64,000 bases of DNA from VGBV01 sp963780395 (lineage in GTDB: Bacteria > Actinomycetota > Thermoleophilia > Solirubrobacterales > 70-9), in assembly GCA_963780395.1 (NCBI GenBank), contig CAWABY010000005.1:62001-126000 (forward strand), written 5' to 3'. Below, in pieces: positions 15,663 through 23,680 of the stretch; the stretch's first letter is position 1, and the number at the start of each line of letters is the position of its first letter. The notes under the pieces were generated by a model that had not been told where the DNA came from, searched no databases, and worked only from the letters and a program-made list of their open reading frames with translations. Position numbers and translations under genes: made by a program.

Positions 15663-18310
15663 TCAGGCGGATGAGCGCTTCTTCGCGCGTTTGCGCACGA
15701 CCTTGAACCCTCGTGAGGCGGGTGTTGGATCGAGGTTGCCCGCCAGGTCGAACGCGCGCACCGAGAACACGTGCGGCCCCGCCTTCAGCTTGGTGAGGCG
15801 GTGAGGGGAGTCGCAGGGCGTCCACTCCCGGCCGTCGAGCTTGCAGCGATACCCGGGGACGATCTCGTCGGCCGAGAACGAGAACTGTGACGGTGCCACC
15901 AGCGGCGCGGACGGCCGTACGGCGCCGCTTCCTCGGCTGGAACTTGATCTTGTTGGGCAGGGCTCCGACGAAGAGGGTGTCCGGGCCCGTCGAGTCCTCG
16001 CGGTAGGAGATCGAGTTGGAGCACTGAGAGGCGTTGAGGCCGTCGAAGGAGCGCGCGCTGAAGCTGGTGGTCGTGTCGTCCGTCACCACGACGCTCAGGC
16101 CCCCGCCCGCGAGCTGGGCCGGCGTGCCCGTGGCCGCGAGGACTCCGCTGCAGTCGGTGCTCGCATAGAGCTCGACGCTGTCGGCGTCACCACCCGCACT
16201 TGCCCTGGACGCGGGGATCGTTCTCGTTGGCAGGAGATCCCGGGTCGGTGCCGATCAGCACCGGCGCCGGCGGCGCGCTCGAGTCCTCGGTGTAGGACAG
16301 GGAGGCGGAGCAGGCAGACAGATTGCCCACGGTGTCGGCCGATCTCGCCGAGATCTGGGTGGTCGTGTCGGAGGAAACGGTCAACGTGATGCCGGGGGCC
16401 GCAAACGAGGCGGCGATCCGGTCGCGGCTGCGAGCCGGTGAGCGACGTGCGAACAGGACCACGCGGACAGCATCGCCCGTCGCGGTCCCCTTCACCTCGG
16501 GGTTGTTGTCGTTGGCGGGAGAATCGGGATCGGTGTCGGTGAGTGATCGGGGCGGGCGGCGCGGTCGAGTCCTCGGTATAGGAGAGAGGCGCAGGAGCAG
16601 GACGATGACGTTGCCTGCGGTGTCGCTGGAGCTGTTGGCGGAGAGCTGGGTCGTGGCGTCACCTGGGACGGCGGCGGTGAGACCGGCGCTTGCGAGTTGG
16701 CCGGGCGTGCCCGTGGCGGCGGGGGGGCCCGAGCAGTTGGAGCTCGTGAACAGGCTGCACCGCGGTGGCGCCGCCGCCGGCGCTGCCCTTGACCTCGGGG
16801 TTGTTGTCGTTGGCGGGGAGTCGGGGTCGGTGTCGGTGAGGGAGGGAGCCGCCGGAGCGGTCGAGTCCTCGGTGTAGGAAAGGGGCGAGGAACAGCTGGA
16901 CGTCGTTGCCGGCGGCGTCGGAGCTGACTTGGCCGAGATCTGGGTGGTGGCGTCGCCTCGGACGCCGCAGGCGTGATGCCGGCGCCGGCGAGCTGGGCGG
17001 GGGTACCGGAGGTGGCCGGCGAGCCGGAGCAGTTCGAGCGTTCGTGAACAGCCGGACCACCGGTGGCGCCGCCGCCGGCGCTGCCCTGGACCTCGGGATT
17101 GTTGTCGTTGGCGGGCGAGTCGGGGTCGGTGTCGGTGAGGATCGGAGCCGACGGCGCGGTCGAGTCCTCGGTGTAGGGGAAGGCGGCGGAGCAGCCGGAG
17201 TCGTTGCCGGCGGCGTCGGCGGACCTCGCTGGATCTGGGTGGTGGCGTCAGCGGGGACGGCGAGCGTGATGCCGCCGGCGCACGAACGAGGCCACCGAAC
17301 CCGTGGCCGCGGGCGAACCCGAGCAGGAGGAGTTCGTGTAGAGCTTGACGCTGGTGGCGTCGCCCGTCGGCGCTGCCCTTCACCTCGGGATTGTTGTCGT
17401 TGGCCGGGGAGTCGGGGTCGGTGTCGCTGATCTGGGGCGTGGGCGGCGGGGTGATGTCGTTGAAGCTCGCGGTCACGGCTCGTATTCGCGTCGACGGTGA
17501 CGTTGTGGGTGGCGACACCACCGTCGGACCACGATCCGAAGCCGTAGTCCTGACCACCGAGTGGTCTGAGGGGCTGGAGCGCTGATCGTGTTCTGCGAGC
17601 CTTCGATGACGGTGCGCGTGAACGGAGCGGTCGCTGACTCAGAGTTGAAGCCGAGCTGGAGGCCCCCCGGGGACGGAGGCGAGGGTGAGGTTCACAGTGC
17701 GGGGGTTGATCGTCACCGACTCGATATCGGATAGGCCGCCCTGATCGGTGACCGTCAGACTGATCGTCAGGGTCGAGGGGTACTCGTGATCGGGGGCGGA
17801 GAAGGTGCCGTTGGTCGTGTCGGCTATCTGCTCGGCGACGTGGTCGATGGCAGTTGCTGGGGCAGTGGTTGATCACGACCTGCCAGTCGAAGGCCGTTGC
17901 GGGCAGCGTCTGCTGTGCGTCGGTCGCGCTGCCGGAGAAGCCGACGACGTCGTCCACGGCCCAGGTGGTGGGACCGGTGGGCGCGTTGATCTGGGCCACC
18001 GGCGGGGTGTTGTCGGCCTGGATCGAGACCGAATCGATGTCAGAGGCTCCGTCGGGGTCGCTGACGCGGACCCTGGCGACGTGGGAGCCGGTGGCGTAAG
18101 TGCGATTCAGCGTCTGGCCGGTGCCGTCGTCGAACTGCCCGTCATTGTCGGCGTCCCAGGCGAAGCTGAGGGTCACGAAGGCGTCATCGGGATCGCTCGA
18201 GCCCGAGGCGTTGAGCTGCACGTCGAGCGGCGCCGGCCCGTTCGAGGGCGTAGCCGTTGCGACGGCGTACGGGCGGCTGGTTACCGGCCGTGTAGACGAT
18301 CCGGCGCACG
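15663..18310 (-). pseudogene. C-terminal tail (PKD, Ig-like repeats, Cys-loop module) of the sugar-dehydrogenase-like protein, frame-broken
   Basis: This is the continuation of the gene starting at 19735 and is readable only by changing frame many times. Slips are visible near 18311, 18278 and 17850 and once or more in each repeat unit. In order it encodes SVRRIVYTAGNQPP, a PKD-type domain (NASGSSDPDD, DADNDGQFDD, VAQINAP), a second Ig-like segment containing NHCPSNC, and about five units with the core TDTDPDSPANDNNPEVKG. It closes with a Cys-loop module (YRCKLDGREWTPC, HVFSVRAFDLAGNLDPTP) and the basic tail RKRAKKRSSA. The intact paralog at 61621-63350 gives the expected order. The slips are mostly one base, so sequence error is as likely as true decay. 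Confidence 0.7.
15990..17460 (-). repeat. Tandem Ig-like repeats of about 0.3 kb
   Basis: The marker TCGAGTCCTCGG (plus strand) recurs at 15990 (variant), 16279, 16565, 16861 and 17160, with spacings of 289, 286, 296 and 299 bases. Each unit encodes YTEDSTAP, DTDPDSPANDNNPEVKG, a Cys-containing strand (LFTSSNCSGPPAATG) and DATTQISA. None of the spacings is a multiple of three, which directly shows that each unit has lost or gained bases relative to an in-frame ancestor of about 297 bases. Confidence 0.8.
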
Positions 18311-19735
18311 CTGGCCGCCGTCGTAGTCGGTGTAGAAGAGCTCCCCATTGGGGCTGACCTCGAGATCCGTCGGGTTGGAGGCGCCCGGATTGAAGGTCTG
18401 CACCTGCGCGGGGTCTGGAAGCCCGTTGCCGCCCGCTGATATCGCCCAGATGCAGTCGCGGGTGTAGTCGGCGAAGAAAAGGGCGCCGTTGTATGAGTTG
18501 GGGAAGCCCCCGGTCTCATAGAAGTCAATGCCTCCGACCGAGGAGCCTCCGGACGGGCAGCTCTCGCCGCTGACTACCTTGGCTGCGTGGCTGTAGGAGA
18601 AGTAGGGCCTGACGACGTTGGGCTCGCCGGGCGCGTAGAGGGTCTCGCAGAGATTCAGGTTCGCGTTGTCGTAGCCACTCTGCCGGAGCGACCCGGTGCT
18701 GTTGCCTTCGTAGCAGGGCCAGCCGAAGTTCTCGACGCCGCCTCCTGGGTCGGGTACGCGGTTGAGCTCCTCCCAGGAGCTCCATCCGGTCTCGCCCGTC
18801 CAGACCTCGTTGGTCCCGGGCCGGATCGCAAGCCGGAAGGGGTTGCGCTGGCCGTAGGCGACGATGCGGTCGCGGTTCGCGTCCCCGCTGCCGAAGAAGG
18901 GATTGTCGGGAAGGGCAGCTCCGGTGTCAGGGTTGAGACGGAGGACGGCCCCATCGAGAGTCGTCGGATCCCCGGTCGTGCGCAAGTCCTGGCTCCGCAG
19001 CGCGCCGCCCTCGGCGGTCGGCGGGGTGAGGCCGGTTCCCGGCGGGCCCGGGGGGTCGCCGCAGGGGTTGACGGGGTTTCCGTCCTGCCCCCAGTCGACG
19101 AAATTGAAGCTGGCGCCGTCGCCGCCGCTGACGTAGAGGGCGCCGTCGGCGCCGAAGCCGAGGTCGCCCGTCGAGTGGCTCGGGTACTGCTGACACCAAT
19201 CGGTGATCAGCGGCGTCGTCGCAGTCGCGGTGTTGCCGCTGGCAGTGAGCCGGGCGAGCCGGCCCGTGATCAAGCAGCCGTCGCCGGTGGCTCCCGGAGG
19301 GTTCGGACACCCATCCCCCCACAACGGAGGGGTGTTCGGCGGGTTACCCATGCTGGGGTGCGCGTCGCGCGCATAGAGCACGTAGACGTACGGATCGGCC
19401 GGGAACTGCGGGTCCAGCACCATGCCCAGCAGACCGCGGTCCCAGAAGTCGTGGACCTCGGGCCGCAGGTCGGCGAACGTGGTCGGAGTGGTGTCAGCGA
19501 GATTGTCGAAGACCTTGATCAGGCCGCTCTTTTCGGCGACGAAGTAGCGGCCGTCGGGCGAAAACGAGACCGCCGTCGGAAACGTGAGCCCGCTGAAGGC
19601 CGTGGTCTCCTGGAAACCCGCCGGCGGAGCGGCGTGGGCGCGCCCAAAGCCGAGGGGCGTCAAGAACAGAGCCACCGCCACCGCGATCGCCAAGCCCGCG
19701 ATGGGAGCGACCCCCCGGCGGGTCATCCCTTCCAT
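18281..19735 (-). CDS. Secreted PQQ-dependent sugar dehydrogenase-like (GSDH) protein, catalytic part
   Basis: The frame from the ATG at 19735 (GAAAGG ribosome site) encodes a signal peptide (cleavage near GRAHA-AP) and a six-bladed beta-propeller of the glucose/sorbosone dehydrogenase family. Landmarks are FPTAVSFSPDGRYFVAEKSG, DRGLLGMVLDPQFPADPYVY, YPSHSTGDLGFGADGALYVS, IVAYGQRNPFRLAIRPGTNE, VWTGETGWSSWEELNRV and NFGWPCYEG. The family oxidises sugars with PQQ outside the cell; activity here is not proven. After FYTDYDGG the frame breaks at about 18311 and the protein continues in other frames as the tail entry. A paralog with the same plan begins beyond the right edge. Confidence 0.82.
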   Translation of the reverse strand: MEGMTRRGVAPIAGLAIAVAVALFLTPLGFGRAHAAPPAGFQETTAFSGLTFPTAVSFSPDGRYFVAEKSGLIKVFDNLADTTPTTFADLRPEVHDFWDRGLLGMVLDPQFPADPYVYVLYARDAHPSMGNPPNTPPLWGDGCPNPPGATGDGCLITGRLARLTASGNTATATTPLITDWCQQYPSHSTGDLGFGADGALYVSGGDGASFNFVDWGQDGNPVNPCGDPPGPPGTGLTPPTAEGGALRSQDLRTTGDPTTLDGAVLRLNPDTGAALPDNPFFGSGDANRDRIVAYGQRNPFRLAIRPGTNEVWTGETGWSSWEELNRVPDPGGGVENFGWPCYEGNSTGSLRQSGYDNANLNLCETLYAPGEPNVVRPYFSYSHAAKVVSGESCPSGGSSVGGIDFYETGGFPNSYNGALFFADYTRDCIWAISAGGNGLPDPAQVQTFNPGASNPTDLEVSPNGELFYTDYDGGQRAPDRLHGR

Positions 19736-19914
19736 GCGTACCTTTCTTAGGGGTTCGGCGCTCTCGTGTCTAGGTGCACAAACGTTCAACGACGTTCGGA
19801 GGCCGAAAGGTGCGGCCTGCGCGGGCCGATAACTCTGGCTTGACCTGAGATCCGCCTGCTTCCCCACGCCGCCGCTCCCCCACCCGTCCAACTAGCCTAG
19901 CCCCGGATGAGGAG

Positions 19915-21267
19915 GTGACCCTGGAGAAGGTCGTGGCCCTGTGCAAGCGCCGCGGCTTCATCTTCCAGTCCTCGGAGATCTACGGCGGCCTGGCCTCGAC
20001 CTACGACTACGGGCACTACGGCGTGCTGCTCAAGAACAACGTCAAGGCCGAGTGGTGGCGCGCCGTGATCCAGGAGCGCGACGACATGGTCGCGCTCGAC
20101 GCCGCGATCCTGATGCACCCGAAGACATGGGAGGCGTCCGGACACCTGGAGGGCTTCACCGATCCGCTCGTTCAGTGCCTGGGCGAGTGCAAGAAGCGCT
20201 GGCGCGAGGACCACGTTCGCGAGGAGCAGCTGGGCGCCGAGGACGCCGAGGGCGAGATCCGCTGCCCCGAGTGCGGCGGCGAGCTGTCGGAGCCGATGAA
20301 CTTCAACCTCATGTTCGAGACCCACATGGGCCCCACTCGAGAGTCCGGCTCAGAGGTCTACCTGCGCCCCGAGACCGCGCAGGGAATCTTCGTCAACTTC
20401 AAGAACGTCCTGCAATTCGCCAGGAAGAAGCCGCCGTTCGGGATCGCCCAGATCGGCAAGGCCTTCCGCAACGAGATCACGCCGGGCAACTTCATCTTCC
20501 GCACGCGCGAGTTCGAGCAGATGGAGATCGAGTTCTTCGTGCCCCCCGACGAGGCGCCGGAGTGGCACAAGCGCTGGATGGACGAGCGCATGCGCTGGTA
20601 CACCGACCTCGGCATCCGCCCCGACCACCTGCAGCTGCGCGAGCACGGGCCCGACGAGCTCTCGCATTACTCCAGCGCCACCTCGGACATCGAGTACCTG
20701 TTCCCGATGGGCTTCAGCGAGCTCGAGGGGATCGCGAACCGCGGTGACTTCGACCTGAAGCAGCACGCGAAGTTCAGCGGCGAGAAGCTTGAGTACGTCG
20801 ACTCCTCCGACGGCAGCCGCTACGTCCCGCACGTGATCGAGCCCTCCGCCGGCGCCGACCGTGCCACGCTCGCCTTCATGGTGGACGCCTACGACGAGGA
20901 GGAGGTCGAGGGCCGCGAGCGCGTGTTGCTGCGGCTGCACCCGCGCCTGGCCCCGGTAAAGGTCGCGGTGCTGCCCCTGGTCAACAAGGACGGCCAGCCG
21001 GAGAAGGCGCGGGAGATTTACGAGGACCTGCGCACGCGGATGCCGGCCGAGTTCGACTCGGGAGGCTCGATCGGCAAGCGCTACCGCCGCCAGGACGAGA
21101 TCGGCACCCCGTGGGGGGTCACCGTGGACCACCAGACGATGGATGACGACACCGTGACGCTGCGCGACCGTGACACGCTCGACCAGTCGCGGATCGCCAT
21201 AGCGGAGCTGGGCGACGAGCTCGAGCGCAGGCTGCACGAGCCCTGGAGCTCGCCCAAGCCGGGCTAG
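19915..21267 (+). CDS. glyS: Glycyl-tRNA synthetase (dimeric type)
   Basis: This class II synthetase charges tRNA-Gly. It starts LEKVVALCKRRGFIFQSSEI and contains a Cys pair (CPECGGEL), YLRPETAQGIFVNF, motif 2 (GKAFRNEITPGNFIFRTREF), EFEQMEIEFF, EPSAGADRATLAF and a C-terminal anticodon-binding domain with PLVNKDGQPEKAREIYEDL. The length is 450 residues. The GTG at 19915 directly abuts GAGGAG, so a start at GTG 19933 (GGAG seven bases before) is also possible. The TAG stop shares a CTAG with the convergent cupin gene. The 179-base gap upstream holds the divergent promoters; I see no T-box or riboswitch. Confidence 0.95.
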   Translation: MTLEKVVALCKRRGFIFQSSEIYGGLASTYDYGHYGVLLKNNVKAEWWRAVIQERDDMVALDAAILMHPKTWEASGHLEGFTDPLVQCLGECKKRWREDHVREEQLGAEDAEGEIRCPECGGELSEPMNFNLMFETHMGPTRESGSEVYLRPETAQGIFVNFKNVLQFARKKPPFGIAQIGKAFRNEITPGNFIFRTREFEQMEIEFFVPPDEAPEWHKRWMDERMRWYTDLGIRPDHLQLREHGPDELSHYSSATSDIEYLFPMGFSELEGIANRGDFDLKQHAKFSGEKLEYVDSSDGSRYVPHVIEPSAGADRATLAFMVDAYDEEEVEGRERVLLRLHPRLAPVKVAVLPLVNKDGQPEKAREIYEDLRTRMPAEFDSGGSIGKRYRRQDEIGTPWGVTVDHQTMDDDTVTLRDRDTLDQSRIAIAELGDELERRLHEPWSSPKPG

Positions 21268-21794
21268 TCGTCGTAGCTGGCGCGGAAGCCGCGCAGGCGG
21301 GCGACGCGCGAGACGAGGGGCGACGCGGCACGCTGCAGCCTCACGGGCACGCCGGCGCGGTAGGACTGGGCGTCGGTCTCGTGGGCGAGCAGGAGGATCT
21401 GCAGCAGCGGCATCTCGTCCTGGTCGTTGAGCGTCCCGTTCTGGTGGTGGTACGCCAGCGCGTCCGCGAACGCCTCCTGGAAGTCGGTGACCGGCTCGAA
21501 GATGCCGCGGATCACCATCTCGTCCTCGCCGGTGAACGGATCCCGGTGCGCGGTGTTGAGGTGCAGCACGACCCGGTCGCCCGCCTTCAGCTCGCGCCGC
21601 TCACCCTCGACCTCCATCGCGCCGCTGCCCGTGACGCACTCCCAGGTCTGTACGAAGTCCAGGTGAACGTGGGGATCGGCCTTGCCCTTTCCGGGCTTGA
21701 CCAGCCGCTCGAACACGAGCTGTTCCGGGGTGCGCCGGGCGATCTGGAACCACCCGCCGCTCTCGGTCCCGTAGCGCTTGCCTACCGGCACCAT
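21264..21794 (-). CDS. Cupin-domain protein
   Basis: The 176-residue protein has a single conserved cupin barrel (about 35-105): DPHVHLDFVQTWECVTGSG is cupin motif 1 and HLNTAHRDPF is motif 2, providing His ligands for a metal. No enzymatic family is recognised. Its mRNA appears leaderless (TAGGCT eight bases before the ATG). It is divergent from the MFS gene with only 32 bases between the two starts. Confidence 0.75.
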   Translation of the reverse strand: MVPVGKRYGTESGGWFQIARRTPEQLVFERLVKPGKGKADPHVHLDFVQTWECVTGSGAMEVEGERRELKAGDRVVLHLNTAHRDPFTGEDEMVIRGIFEPVTDFQEAFADALAYHHQNGTLNDQDEMPLLQILLLAHETDAQSYRAGVPVRLQRAASPLVSRVARLRGFRASYDD

Positions 21795-21802
21795 CGGGAC
21801 CC

Positions 21803-21808
21803 AGCCTA
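21803..21808 (-). promoter_or_regulatory. Predicted -10 box of the cupin gene
   Basis: TAGGCT on the minus strand is eight bases from the ATG at 21794. It lies back to back with the MFS box in a 32-base gap, so each -35 region must lie around or inside the other gene's start. Confidence 0.45.
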
Positions 21809-21812
21809 ATCG

Positions 21813-21818
21813 GATAAA
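21813..21818 (+). promoter_or_regulatory. Predicted -10 box of the MFS gene
   Basis: GATAAA on the plus strand lies eight bases before the ATG at 21827, with no Shine-Dalgarno site. Confidence 0.4.
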
Positions 21819-21826
21819 AGCCCCGC

Positions 21827-22975
21827 ATGGGCCGCGCCCGCGCGACCGTCTTCCTGATCGGCCTCGGGGCCGCTTGGAACGCCGGCAACGTCGGGCCGTT
21901 CGTCACCCAGATCTCCGCCGAGTACGACGTCACGCTTGGCCAGGTGGGGCTGCTCTCGGGCTCCGTCTTCTGCATCGGCGTCTCAGGGGCGGGCTTCGCG
22001 GGCTCGTGGATCTCCGAGCGGCTATCGGTGATCGACGGGCTTCGGCTCTGCTGCGTGGTCTGCTTCGCGGGCAACGCCCTGATGGCGGTCAGCCCCTGGT
22101 TCGAGATGGCGCTTGCCGCCAGGGTGCTGACCGGGCTCGGGCTCGGGCTCGCCTTCCTGTTCGGAGGCGTCTACGCCCGCCACGAGGGCGGCGCCAGGCT
22201 AGTGGGGCTGTTCGGCGCGGGGATCACCCTCGGCATCGCCTTCGCCCTCGGCATCGGCGGGGTGATGGAGGACCTGGGCGTGGACTGGCGCTGGGCGTTT
22301 GCGCTCTCGGCTCTGGTCGGGGTCTCGGCGCTGCCGCTGCTGCCGCGCCACTCGGAAGCGCAGTCGCCCGAGCACGAGCCGCTGGGGCGGGTCCTGGCCG
22401 AGGCCGCGACGAGCGTGCGCTTCTGGCGGCTGCAGGGAATCGCCATCCCTGCCTTCAGCATTCCGATCGTGATCGGCGCCTGGTTCGTGCATTACCTGGT
22501 GACCCAGGGCGACGTCGCCCCCGGCGCGGCCGGCCTGATCGGGTTCCTGGTGTTCGCCGTCTCGGCGGTCTCGCGCGACGTCGGCGGCCAGCTGCTCGCC
22601 CGCGGTGCGCCCTCGGGGCTGCTCTCGTTCGGGGGCTTGGCGGTCGGGGCCGCGGGCATCGCCGTCCTCGCCGTGGACCCATCGCTGGGTGGCGGCATCG
22701 TCTCGGCGATCCTGATGGGCTTCGGCCTCTCGCTTCCCTACGCCGTCGTCTACGACCAAGGCGTGCGCGTGCTCCCGGAGAGCCCGGTGGGCGGGCTCGG
22801 CGTCACCCAGGCCACCTCGAACTCGTTCCCGATCGCGGTCACCCCGCTGCTGGGCGCGGCCCTCGCGGCAGGCGACGGTGAGGCGGCCTGGCTCGCGATC
22901 GCGGCCTTCGTCTTCATAGGCGGCCTGCTCAACCTGCGTCCGGCGGTGCCGCCGACCAGCGCTCGCCCTGGCTGA
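21827..22975 (+). CDS. Major facilitator superfamily transporter
   Basis: The 382-residue protein has about 12 hydrophobic helices and the typical MFS pattern: GxLSGSVFCIGVSGAGFAGS early on, then a helix-4 region (RVLTGLGLGLAFLFGG) and a short central loop near 190. The substrate cannot be read from the sequence. Its 3-prime end overlaps the convergent TetR gene by 47 bases, so the two transcripts are complementary at their ends. Confidence 0.82.
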   Translation: MGRARATVFLIGLGAAWNAGNVGPFVTQISAEYDVTLGQVGLLSGSVFCIGVSGAGFAGSWISERLSVIDGLRLCCVVCFAGNALMAVSPWFEMALAARVLTGLGLGLAFLFGGVYARHEGGARLVGLFGAGITLGIAFALGIGGVMEDLGVDWRWAFALSALVGVSALPLLPRHSEAQSPEHEPLGRVLAEAATSVRFWRLQGIAIPAFSIPIVIGAWFVHYLVTQGDVAPGAAGLIGFLVFAVSAVSRDVGGQLLARGAPSGLLSFGGLAVGAAGIAVLAVDPSLGGGIVSAILMGFGLSLPYAVVYDQGVRVLPESPVGGLGVTQATSNSFPIAVTPLLGAALAAGDGEAAWLAIAAFVFIGGLLNLRPAVPPTSARPG

Positions 22976-23600
22976 GGCGGTCCTGGCCGACCCAGACGAA
23001 GTCCATCGCGACCTGGAGCACGCGCTCGCGAGAGACCTCGGGGTGGAGCTCCCACCAGTCGGCCAGCGCCTGCATCGCGCCGACGAGCTGCTGGGCGACC
23101 ATCTGCAGCATCTGCTCTCGCTCGGGGGCGTCGGGGAAGGCCTCCTCGGCGTCCTCGCTCATCAGGGCGGCGATCGCCGCAGCGACGCCGTCGCGCAACT
23201 GGGCGAAGGAGGTGGCGACGTCGGGGTCGCCGGCGTTGCGGAAGATCACCCGCCAGCCGCCGCGGCGGTCCTGGACGAAGTCGAGGAACGCGTTGAGGCC
23301 CGCGAGCAGACGGGGCTCCCCCGGCTCGGCGGCCGCGACGGCGGTACCGATGCGGCCCACCAGGTCCTGGGTGTGCATCTCGAGCATCGCCACGTAGAGC
23401 TCGCGCTTGGAGTCGAAGTGCTCGTAGAGCAGCGCCTTGGAGACGCCGGCGCGCTCGGCGACGGAGTCGAGCGAGACCTCGTGGTAGGCGCCCTCGGCGA
23501 AGGCCATCCGGGCGGCATCGAGAATCGCGGCGCGGCGATCGGCCGCCGCCATGCGGGATCTCGGCGCTCCCTTTCGTGCCTGTTGTGTGGCCGGTGTCAC
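22929..23600 (-). CDS. TetR-family repressor next to the R2lox-SCP2 gene
   Basis: The 223-residue protein has an N-terminal TetR helix-turn-helix (AAILDAARMAFAEGAYHEVS, then SVAERAGVSKALLYEHFDSK) and a helical ligand domain. The GTG at 23600 gives a 16-residue leader; an ATG at 23552 (MAAADRRAAIL) is an alternative start. A perfect palindrome (23617-23630) lies between it and the divergent R2-like oxidase. It most likely represses both that gene and itself, with a lipid or other small hydrophobic molecule as a possible inducer (inference). Confidence 0.87.
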   Translation of the reverse strand: MTPATQQARKGAPRSRMAAADRRAAILDAARMAFAEGAYHEVSLDSVAERAGVSKALLYEHFDSKRELYVAMLEMHTQDLVGRIGTAVAAAEPGEPRLLAGLNAFLDFVQDRRGGWRVIFRNAGDPDVATSFAQLRDGVAAAIAALMSEDAEEAFPDAPEREQMLQMVAQQLVGAMQALADWWELHPEVSRERVLQVAMDFVWVGQDRLSQGERWSAAPPDAG

Positions 23601-23616
23601 AGAAAGAACCTTCCTA

Positions 23617-23630
23617 ACTGACGCGTCAGT
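23617..23630. promoter_or_regulatory. Palindromic operator between TetR and the R2lox-like gene
   Basis: ACTGACGCGTCAGT is a perfect 14-base palindrome located 17 bases from the TetR start and 51 bases before the oxidase ATG. A further CAGTTA half-site follows, and TTATCT, a possible -10 box for the oxidase, directly adjoins it. TetR-family operators are typically palindromes of this kind. Confidence 0.7.
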
Positions 23631-23680
23631 CAGTTATCTTACGGGTCGCGGCAAGCGGAAGCGAGAGAAAGGGAGCGACG

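Noticed and set aside
13861..17460. Tandem repeats as a possible CRISPR array
   Set aside because: Repeats lie inside coding genes, are contiguous without spacers and encode protein modules.
19736..19914. Possible T-box or glycine riboswitch upstream of glyS
   Set aside because: No specifier loop, antiterminator motif or glycine aptamer elements were recognised in the 179-base gap.
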